NCBI RefSeq assembly: GCF_000149955.1
Contig: NC_030989.1
Location: forward strand, 79,079-143,078
DNA length: 64,000 bases
Source: Fusarium oxysporum f. sp. lycopersici 4287
Taxonomy: Eukaryota > Ascomycota > Sordariomycetes > Hypocreales > Nectriaceae
Reading direction: 5' to 3'
Both the position numbers and the translations under genes were made by a program. Below, piece after piece: positions 55,953 through 64,000 of the stretch. The notes beneath the pieces are model-generated. The model ran no database searches and was not told the DNA's origin. It was given only the letters and a program-made list of their open reading frames with translations. Positions within the stretch are counted from its first letter, which is position 1; every line of letters starts with the position of its first letter.

Positions 55953-58497
55953 ATGGGTCATTCCGAGAAGATGGCTGTATCACTCTTTACGTGTGCACTA
56001 CTTATTCCCTCTCTTTTCACACCCTATGTCACTGCATCCTATTCCCACCACCACGAACGCCTCAATCAAACTCATCGAGAGATTGGCAATGAAGGAGTGC
56101 AAGTAAATTCAACAGGGAACATGTCGGAAGGGATCCATGTCCCAGTAGCACTTACTGCTCATGCAACTTCCAGTGCTTCTACTCAGGGCCTTGGTGATTA
56201 TAGCAGGCCATCTGCTTTAACCGCTGCCACAGGCGGAACACCCGCGGGACAGTCGGACGGCCGCGATTTCGACCTCGTCGATCTCACGAGGCTCTTCCCC
56301 GAGGGGCACATCCCCTCAGATACTTCTGATCTGCAGTATGGCCTCATTACCTTTGGAGCCGGCTCCGAGTCTGGCGCGGTAGACCCTGCTAGCTCGGGAT
56401 CCGGCTTTCTTCTCGCTGTTGGGGAGCCTCATGGACTTACCCAACTTCAGAAGAGAGATTGCCGACCGGATCCTTTTGTTTTCCTTGACTGCCCTGCTGG
56501 CGTACTCGACCAACCCGTCAACCAAACTCAGAAAGCTAGAGTCGTCTGCACAAGTCAGGATGTCGATGGCTGCTTTAGGGTGATGGAGCGTGGAGTTGAA
56601 GGCACTTTGGTAGAGATGCCAGAGGAGTGTGCACCAAATTCCTTTGCTCGAGCAATCTCACTAGAGCTTGCTGACGGTAATCCTCTTTCCACTTATTCGC
56701 CCTTTGGTCGGTAACCCTTGACTGACATCTATCCTTCAAAGACCAGACTATGCCAGACCACCTGGCCAAGCTACATACCCCCACCTCCCCGATATACGAG
56801 TTCTCCTTTGACTTTAACAAACACGAGCGGCGAGCCGACGCGAAAGTAGCCATACGAATGGATATAACAAACGTCAAAGGATACTGGGACGGTCTTGTCG
56901 ACTCTCCTGGTGTTCAGAAGCGTGATGTCGAGCGTAGATATCTTTCGTCTCTCAACCTTGATTGGAAGAAGACTTTACAAAAAGGAGACAGGTTCCAATA
57001 TGGTTCTGGTGAATACGCACTAAAAGTCAAAAAGGACTTAAGTACGGCGGTCTTTTGGCAAGCCGCCGAGAACTGTCCTGTAGGTGATAAGCTCTATGGT
57101 GAAGGTATCGCAGCTTTCATGGAGGGCAAAGTCGATGCCAGGCTACACTATGCTGCTACAGTCATTGTGAGTATTCTACATGTTCTCTCCATTCCGACTT
57201 CGATCTTGCTGATACGGTGCTGTAGGCAACCTCAACCAAAGGCTCTTCGAGAGTTGACGTCAAGGAAGCCACTGGCTTCATCAAAGTCACTGGCCAGACG
57301 GATTTGACCTTTGGAGTTGGCGGAATGGGTCGTCTCGATATCAGCATGGCCGGAAAGGGCAACCCTGCCAAGAGTGAGGAACACTATGAAGTCTTTCAAA
57401 GACACACGATTAGTGCAGGGTCTTTGTGGGGCTACATGAGCCTCACTCCCTTCATCACTCGGCAAACGTTTTTGGCCACGTCTCACATGGATGAGTCCCC
57501 ATCCACCACATCTAATCACGGGGCGACTTTGAACGGGCGTCTGACTACACGAGTCAAGACTGATTTAGGCGACTTTCCAGCCGCGTTTCCTCAGGTTCTA
57601 TTTCCAGACGAGATGGACAGTCTTAGAAAGGACCACAAGGAAACCGAGATGGAGAGTTTTAACGATGACATTCTTTATGGAGACGGAGGCGAGAAAGGCA
57701 GCACCATACAAATCGGACATAATCTCGTTTTTGGGCTTGGCCTGGATTTTGGCATATTCCCCGATGTACAGGGTCAGCAACCAATTCGCGAGTCCAGCGC
57801 TGCATTTGTGAGTTTCCCGAAATCCATTTTCCCTCCATAGCATCTTTTTACTAAGGTGCAACTACTCTAGTTACTTGTTACCAGCGAGACATATGCCAAC
57901 TGGGATATCCCACCAGCCGAGAACGACCAAGTCTGCCCTCATGCATCAGCCTCGTAAGTGAATTTTGCTCCCGACCACGCGCACTATACAGTATGAACTG
58001 ACAGAATTCAGGAGTCTACTTAGACAAGGGGTTGTTGGCAAGTAAGTACAATCCGATACTCAAAGTGACTTTCTGGAAACCACGCTAACGGATAAACAAG
58101 AAGGTTTCTTGGCTGGAAAGATGGCAATGGGTCGGCTCTACTTTTCACTGACAAAGTATGTCACAATCGGCGAACATGAGCATCTCATTCTAACTGACAT
58201 ATTTAGGAAGCTCCTTATTATGAGCCCTGCTACTCGACCAAGAGCAAGCGAGCAACCGCGGAAATCCCTTTACCAGGAAACCAGTCTGCTGTCATATCGA
58301 CCAACAAATTCAATAAGAGAGGGTTATACAATCCCGAAGACACTTTTGGTTACACACAACTCAGACCCAACAATGCACTTCGCCACGGCGCCAACCTCTT
58401 TGTTCAACAAAGCGTCGATCGAAATCTCGGCGGGATCAACTGCGATAACGGACGATTTGGGTCTTGTCTTGATGATGTGGAACACAAAAGAAACTGA
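55953..58497 (+). CDS. large secreted protein of unknown function, seven exons
   Basis: Exons 55953-56676, 56742-57166, 57226-57807, 57871-57953, 58012-58041, 58104-58155 and 58207-58497 give 728 residues in one frame. A hydrophobic signal-like segment covers about residues 7-29 (VSLFTCALLIPSLFTPYVTA). The Ser/Thr-rich region 50-150 is followed by a KRDCRPDPF-type Kex2-like KR site. The last exons restore SETYANWDIPPAENDQVCPH, FLGWKDGNGSALLFTDK and GGINCDNGRFGSCLDDVEHK. Conserved Cys residues throughout suggest disulfides. From memory such proteins occur beside fungal subgroup-C GH18 chitinases, but none lies in this window, so this is only a hint. Its last 94 bp overlap the truncated NACHT gene on the other strand. 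Confidence 0.7.
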
Positions 58498-59862
58498 TGC
58501 GGCTGTGTTTGCGTACAATGCAAGTGGGGACCTCGTGATGATATGTCACCATGTGAAAAGTGCACCTCCGAGGGAGTCGAGGATGAAGTGGATTGGCCTG
58601 GCCCGGACGTATTCAAGATGTTAAGGAGTCGCTTAATGTTCGCGGCTCCGTCAAATTCGTCTGATGCATCAATAATAATAGCGGTGACTCTTCTATCCGT
58701 GGGCTGTAACTTTAAAAGACGCTGCAATATCAACTTGTCAAACTGCTCCTCAGCCATCTTGGATGTTAAGAGAAGGTCTGAATCAATAGCTGCCTTGATA
58801 CTTTCAGATAGGTTTGGAATCGAGATAGCCATCTGGGAGGCGACAGGTTTGTAGAAGTAAGAGAGATTTCCTCCGTCGCCACCACCTCGTTTGAAGAAGA
58901 AGCTTGCTCCAAGGTGATTACGCTTGTCCCAACGCGTAGCTACGGTACGAGCGACAGTTGACTTACCAGTGCCAGCCATGCCTTGTAGCCAGAAAACGGT
59001 CTCCGAATTGTCACCGTCCAGCCAGTAATTTATTTCCTGCAAGATTTCAGAGCGAGTGCTCTGGATACAGATGCTGTTGTCTTGTTCAGCAAATGAACTG
59101 TAGGCGGCTCCGACGGCTAATGGGAGTGCAGCTATATCCAGCCTATCGTCGACTTTAGGTATTTTAGTGACACCATTGCCCAAGCTATCGTCTGGTTTGT
59201 TGAGTTTGGAGTAAATCCCATCCAACCTGTGGTGAGTTTTGTCAAGTTTGGAGTGAGTTGCATCTATCTTGGACCCAGTTTGGTCTAATTTGATGTCGGC
59301 TTCAAATAACAATGTACTTAAATATTGATTAGCTGGTTCAATAAATAAAATGGGAAATTACTTACATCTCATCGACTTGCAAGGCAAGCGAAAGTGATTC
59401 CGAGCATCTGCGTATACGCTGAACAACGAGATGAACCTGGCCACTCTCAAAGGGCCATTTCAGTGACTTGAGTCCCAAGTGTTGTCTCACGCTGGACTTG
59501 GCGGGAGGCTGCAGTTTCGCGTCTACCTTTGACAAGAGACTGAGGGTTTCCGTAATCTTTAGTGCAAAGTCTTGGGATGCCTTGAGCTTGGCGCCTTGAG
59601 AGCCTTCGATGAGTGTCTTCACCTTCTTTGCTGTATCGTATAGTGTCTCAACCTCTTGTTGTAGCTCCGCTACATCGGCTTTGACATTTGTGACATCTTG
59701 GCCGTATTGAGAACAGACCTGTAAAATCTTGACAGAAATTTCCACCACTGCGATGACGTTGGCAGCTATTCCCAGTACCTCCTTTGTTACGGCATAACAT
59801 GTGGATTGAGAGTTTGTAGAAGAGAAAATAAAGTGACAATGTGGAAGTGTGGCTGAATGCAC
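58404..59862 (-). pseudogene. NACHT-type NTPase (NLR-like), truncated after Walker B
   Basis: Exons 59862-59366 and 59316-58404 (49-bp intron). The N-terminal domain of about 130 residues (EVLGIAANVIAVVEISVKIL and so on) resembles SesA-like N-terminal effector domains of fungal NLRs. A heptad-like linker with repeated KLDxTxxxLDxI follows. The NTPase has Walker A GMAGTGKST and Walker B AIIIDASDEFDG. After ILNTSGPG the frame is low-complexity and unlike any NACHT. That stretch is the antisense of the convergent gene's 3' end, and the stop is at 58404. No sensor domain, WD40, ankyrin or TPR follows. Full NLRs are usually over 900 residues; this would be about 470. Probably a relic cut by rearrangement. 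Confidence 0.7.
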
Positions 59863-60602
59863 TAAACGAATAGGGATTTGAGAAGCCGTGCCTTAGGTTG
59901 CTGCCCAAGGCTGGCTGCAATGTTTGCACAGGTAGGCTATGCACAGAGAAAAACCAATTAACTCAAGTGTGGCTTGAAGCCGGTCTAGAGACCCTAGCAC
60001 ACTGCCCGTCACACTTCACTACGTGTAAAGCTCTTCTTCAGCTAGATGTAGGTTAACCTAAATAGATTTTAAATAATGACAGATCTATAGCCTAGAGATA
60101 TCAAAATAGTTTAGGAAAACTAGATAATTTAGCTAGATGCCTGATGCATTTTACCAAGGTTTGGATAGTACATAGACAGGATGGAACATTAGCCTCTGCC
60201 CAGTCGCAGCGCTCCTTTACACTCCGCCTCACATGATTGGCAGCCTGCAGGTAATATTGGCTCACAAGGCCTCACAAGACCTGGCAAACCCCGCACCATG
60301 CATTGTGAGTTATTCTGACTAGATCACGTCAAAGATAGACAAAATATAAAATCGAGACATAATTTGGGGGAGCTGAAAAACAAAACTTGGTGACTCAACC
60401 TGCGTCAAGTTGCAATATTTGACGATTTTAGTTCCCAGCGACTCTCTTTAGTTGCGATCCGTGAGTAGGTGACGAGACCAGGAGGCCTCCTACGTAAGCA
60501 AACACCACATCAAAAGGGCACTTCTTCCCCCGCTCACCCCATTGCTAATTATATTGCATAGATCAAGGTGGACTGCGACTATAAAGAAGAATTAGAACAA
60601 CA
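59863..60602. other. intergenic, divergent NACHT/HET promoter interval
   Basis: 740 bp between the NACHT-type gene (minus) and the HET gene (plus). It carries no gene. CTCACAAGGCCTCACAAGACCT (two near-identical 10-mers, 60261-60281) is a small direct repeat. Confidence 0.4.
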
Positions 60603-62450
60603 ATGAATAACGTCACGTTCAAACACAAGGCATTGGATGATCCTGCTGAGAACATTCGACTGGTACAAGTCAAAGCCCTGCAGACCGCTTTACCTCTGCA
60701 GTTATGTCTCAGCACCCATTTAGTCGCTAACAGCTTGCGCTATTTTGCTGTCTCATATACATGGGGCGACGGCTGCTTGACTGAAGAACTGCTCATCAAC
60801 GGTCGCCCGATGATGGTGACGAAAAACTGCTATTATGCTCTGACCCAGATCAACAGTCGATATCCATCTGATCAGAACTCCCAAGAACCTGCCTACATAT
60901 GGATTGATTCAATATGTATAAATCAGGATGACAATGACGAAAAGGGTTATCAAGTTGCAATGATGGGCGATATCTATTCCAAGGCAACCAAGGTCCTGGC
61001 GTGTATAGGCTCACATGCCGATAACAGCCAGATGCTCCGCACCGTTTTGGATAAGATCAAAGTCCTTAGACCACGGGTTTATGCAGACCGGGAGGTCCTT
61101 CGACCTGGAATGTGGAGTGACTACGGTGAAGGGCGGAGCAAGGTACGGAGAATTCAAAAGTTCTTGCGCTCCTATCCACCAGGCTCGCCGATGTTTCAAC
61201 ACAAATTCGGTGTTCAATTTCGTAAGGCATGTCTGGAGTTTGCGAATCGGAGCTACTGGAGCAGGGTCTGGGTTATCCAAGAGTTTACTGCACCAAGCCG
61301 AAGTGGCAACGATCTCGAGATCCTTTGTGGCTGCGACACCTTCTCAAAGCCTGAACTCAACCTGTGCTACTATATTGCTTTATGTATCAGCATGGAAGGA
61401 GGCAAGCACGATGTCGAAGATATAAGCCTGCTACGTGGTAGCCTTTCAACTCCAGCACACTGCTTTCAAACTCTGATGCGGTTCAATGCTCTGGATCCCG
61501 TGCCGCTTGGCAGCATCCTACTCTATATCAGAGATTTGTTTCACTGTACGAAGCCGGAGGACAAGGTATATGGATTGCTTTCCCTGGTCAAATGGCCTGA
61601 TGGTATGGCACCTATTCAACCAGTATACAAGCCTTCCACTGTGATGGATCTGGCGGAGCTGTTGATCAGTGTTACGGACGAATTGCCCAACAATGTCCAG
61701 GAAATTCTACGGGCACTTAATATTTACCATGACCACCATCTTCTAAGGCCCTTGGTTGAGACAAGGACTCGACATCCGTCTGAACTAAGTAGCCGTCATG
61801 GGAAATACTCTCCGCGGGCTTCACAAACGAGGCCTTGTGTTTTACCAATTTCTCTGAATGATGTAGGCCAATTATCAGCGTCTCTTCGCCTTATACCTCA
61901 GAATCGGCTAGGATTCGACGGGGTGGCTGCACACCGCATCCAGAGAGCCAACCGGAGTTTTGACACAGCGCAGCCATTATTCGCCGGCTCTGATGTCGCA
62001 GCTTTACTTTGTGGTGCAGCCCAACAAGAAGATGTAATAATTCAGATCCAACCTTTAACAGAATTACTCCTCGTGCTCAGACCAAATGAGCACGTTAATC
62101 AGTACGATGTAGTTGGTCAGGGTCTGTTAGTTTCCAGGTACGGATTTCCGCAAGAATTACCTCTAAGCGTGGGTGCTTTGGAACATATGCTTGAAACGCT
62201 CGAGACCGAGAAAATGCCCGAGTCAAATCTGTTTGATCCAAAACAGCACAAAGAATCGTTGAAAATGCAGCTAGAGGAGGCTCGCCAACCTGGACAAGGG
62301 GATCTGAGATGTTTAGTCGAGTTTAGAGCTGAACCGATTGAGTGGTTAATTTTGGTAGGCCAAGATCTTGAAAAAAATACTCAAAGGGATACAGAAAGAG
62401 TTTTAGAGAGATTATATACTAAGATAAACATGGAAGTTACTATGGTTTAA
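60603..62450 (+). CDS. HET-domain (heterokaryon incompatibility) protein
   Basis: A single exon encodes 615 residues. The HET domain spans about residues 44-230, with its signatures YFAVSYTWGD (residues 47-56), YIWIDSICINQDD (98-110) and QVAMMGDIYSKATKVLACIG (117-136). The later RVWVIQEF and DKVYGLLSL blocks follow. The C-terminal about 330 residues have no recognisable domain. HET proteins trigger cell death when incompatible alleles meet at hyphal fusion; many HET genes are not proven het loci. The frame is intact. Neighbours are a truncated NACHT-type gene and a HET-like relic, as in variable recognition regions. Confidence 0.9.
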   Translation: MNNVTFKHKALDDPAENIRLVQVKALQTALPLQLCLSTHLVANSLRYFAVSYTWGDGCLTEELLINGRPMMVTKNCYYALTQINSRYPSDQNSQEPAYIWIDSICINQDDNDEKGYQVAMMGDIYSKATKVLACIGSHADNSQMLRTVLDKIKVLRPRVYADREVLRPGMWSDYGEGRSKVRRIQKFLRSYPPGSPMFQHKFGVQFRKACLEFANRSYWSRVWVIQEFTAPSRSGNDLEILCGCDTFSKPELNLCYYIALCISMEGGKHDVEDISLLRGSLSTPAHCFQTLMRFNALDPVPLGSILLYIRDLFHCTKPEDKVYGLLSLVKWPDGMAPIQPVYKPSTVMDLAELLISVTDELPNNVQEILRALNIYHDHHLLRPLVETRTRHPSELSSRHGKYSPRASQTRPCVLPISLNDVGQLSASLRLIPQNRLGFDGVAAHRIQRANRSFDTAQPLFAGSDVAALLCGAAQQEDVIIQIQPLTELLLVLRPNEHVNQYDVVGQGLLVSRYGFPQELPLSVGALEHMLETLETEKMPESNLFDPKQHKESLKMQLEEARQPGQGDLRCLVEFRAEPIEWLILVGQDLEKNTQRDTERVLERLYTKINMEVTMV

Positions 62451-63387
62451 ATAGGTTATAACTTAATAGTATTATAAAACAAGCATATAAAACTATCTTA
62501 TAAAGCTAGTTTCTTCCTCTGAGGGCTAATATTAAAAACCCTTTAGCCTTAGAAATGCGCCTCTTAGAGGGATTGAAGCTCTTTGCTTGCGACATTATAT
62601 TGATATGTTTTCCGATGAGGTTTGGTAAAGGTGATCCTAGTGACCCACTGCTATCATATTTGTGTAAGGTTGGAGATGGCCTAGGACGCGATTAAGATAA
62701 TGGCAAGGAAGCGTAGTTAAGAGGTAAGAGAGGATTAACTAATATTTCTATATTTATCTGGCTCGTTGATATGTATGAGTTGAGATAGAATTGAAGGCGG
62801 TAAGATATATAACTATCTGCAAAGACTGGAGGTTAACGAACTAATCAAAATGTGGGGCCATAGTAATCAGCCATTTTGATATTATTATACGTAACATAAT
62901 TAGAAATAACAACCAGATGAGCAGGCAATGTAACTAAAATTATCTGTGGTAACAGGTACAATACAACACACGGGACCGAAGCACAACGAGGGCCGGGATC
63001 TTTGTGAGATAACAAATAATACAGTAGTATTGGGTTCCGTTGTGTTGATGCGATCCGACAGCGACGACCGCAAATGAACAGTAAATGGTATCAAACACTC
63101 AGGTCTGGAGCTCCAGTCTAACAGAAAGTCCCCAGTAATTGGCCGCCGGCATCAGTCAATAAGACGATCTGTGTATTAGTGTTGTCGATCTTCAAAAGCC
63201 GCCCACTCCTGACCGTGTCGACAGCAGAATGATAGACGATATCTATGCCAAGGCAATAAATGTTATGGTTTGTATAGGTTCGAGAAAAATAGCAGCTGAA
63301 TGTTCTAGATTGCTTTATATAATATAAAAATGCTACATATATACAGGTAAAAGAATATTTACTAAAAAGAATATAGATAAATATAAG
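62451..63387. other. intergenic with a HET-domain relic
   Basis: About 940 bp with no intact gene. It contains the HET-like fragment listed next and otherwise AT-rich sequence. Confidence 0.4.
63190..63327 (+). pseudogene. HET-domain fragment
   Basis: One plus-strand frame reads LQKPPTPDRVDSRMIDDIYA and then KAINVMVCIGSRKIA before a TAA. It aligns with QVAMMGDIYSKATKVLACIG in the intact HET gene 2.2 kb upstream. Upstream and downstream HET motifs are absent. It is a small relic of another HET gene, diverged enough not to be a recent copy. Confidence 0.55.
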
Positions 63388-63993
63388 TTATATGTTTGAA
63401 TTCTCGAAGAGGTTAAAATGCATTAACATCGATGAATTAGTAGTTATAAACCCAGATTCTGCTTGTTGAACGGACATTAGACCTTCTGGGCCAGAATCAT
63501 TTACCGTTGTGGCATAATCAGGATTGCTTAGAATCTTTTCAAAAGTTTGAAGAGCCTCCGGAGAAAGAGGATGCCCCATGCCAAGGCCACTTATCTCTGA
63601 TTTTGATAAAAAGCATGCGAGCTCACAGTAGTGCCATTGAGGTATAAGATAAGAATCCCTCTTTGTAGTCGTGACAGCGAAAACAATCATTTCCGTCCCT
63701 CCTCTTGTCATGGTAAACTCAACAATGGTGGCTCCGGCGAAGCCTACATTCGTTTGAGTCATTGTTCGAAGCCAGTTGGGGCCAGGTACCAGGCGATGTT
63801 CCATAGGGCATATCACGAGTATGCTGTCATCCTGGAAGAACCGGTTTGACGGAAAGGTTTGAATTTTACTAAATTTATGTCTGTCAGAGTTGTGACCGAA
63901 AGATAGCAATGCACCGGCTCTACATTGAGTTTGGCTAGTGAGCCATGGCGGCCTCGTGCTCTCTGAGTCGGCATGTCGTGCTTGAATGAACAT
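63388..63993 (-). CDS. hypothetical protein, possibly continuing past the right edge
   Basis: 201 codons open on the minus strand to within 7 bp of the window end, so the true start may lie outside. No family recognised. Visible sense includes RAGALLSFGHNSDRHKFSKI, PMEHRLVPGPNWLRTMTQTN and YLIPQWHYCELACFLSKSEI, with balanced composition and few low-complexity stretches. It lies next to HET-related sequence but shows no HET motif. Confidence 0.4.
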   Translation of the reverse strand: MFIQARHADSESTRPPWLTSQTQCRAGALLSFGHNSDRHKFSKIQTFPSNRFFQDDSILVICPMEHRLVPGPNWLRTMTQTNVGFAGATIVEFTMTRGGTEMIVFAVTTTKRDSYLIPQWHYCELACFLSKSEISGLGMGHPLSPEALQTFEKILSNPDYATTVNDSGPEGLMSVQQAESGFITTNSSMLMHFNLFENSNI

Positions 63994-64000
63994 GTCTGTA

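Overview
This window is nuclear DNA of a filamentous ascomycete. Genes are interrupted by short 48-90 bp introns with GTRNGT-type donors and CTAAC/CTGAC-like branch sites. The families present are typical of Hypocreales: HET-domain and NACHT genes, Zn2Cys6 regulators, many MFS transporters and P450s, a tyrosinase and a GFA-type enzyme. A Fusarium-like species is my best guess (inference). There is no bacterial-style operon, rRNA or CRISPR. AT-rich blocks and genes with single stop or frameshift lesions fit a genome exposed to RIP-like mutation and gene turnover.

Layout. Region 1-7.8 kb: a caspase-fold (metacaspase-type) peptidase gene running off the left edge, a small gene with a repeated NG..ALQ..W module broken by an in-frame TGA, and a 1337-residue TPR-CHAT protein. 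Two caspase-clan proteins therefore flank one small gene, which suggests a cell-death or self/non-self locus. Region 7.8-10.8 kb: AT-rich DNA, a tRNA-like Pol III unit and decayed coding pieces. Region 10.8-24 kb: an MCT-type MFS transporter, a secreted kelch protein, a secreted tyrosinase, an eight-exon Dal5/Tna1-type MFS transporter, a Thr-rich secreted protein and a P450. Region 24.9-31 kb: a broken membrane-protein gene, an intact membrane-protein gene and a secreted PAF-acetylhydrolase-like lipase.

Region 31.7-51.8 kb looks like a catabolic gene cluster for phenolic or stilbene compounds. It holds a GFA-type protein, a sugar-type transporter divergent from a SnoaL-like protein, a damaged P450, a Zn2Cys6 regulator, a frameshifted ankyrin gene, a small membrane protein, a zinc alcohol dehydrogenase, an amidohydrolase-type aromatic decarboxylase divergent from a carotenoid/stilbene-cleaving oxygenase, and an aldehyde dehydrogenase. 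A proposed chain is: the oxygenase splits a stilbene-type C=C bond to aromatic aldehydes, the aldehyde dehydrogenase makes acids (or the alcohol dehydrogenase makes alcohols), and the decarboxylase removes CO2. The strongest new observation is a 20-bp element (YATCG-N5-AT-N-S-W-TCCGA) in five promoter regions serving seven genes: transporter/SnoaL, P450, alcohol dehydrogenase, decarboxylase/oxygenase and aldehyde dehydrogenase. It sits almost equally far (222 and 221 bp) from the SnoaL and oxygenase start codons.

Region 52-53.2 kb holds fused relics of a fungal transcription factor and a P450. An F-box gene, a repeat-rich intergenic region and a seven-exon secreted protein follow. The right end (58.4-64 kb) has a NACHT-type gene cut off just after Walker B and overlapping its convergent neighbour, an intact HET-domain gene, a small HET-domain relic and a hypothetical gene. 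All exon structures are read by eye from splice signals and reading-frame continuity.
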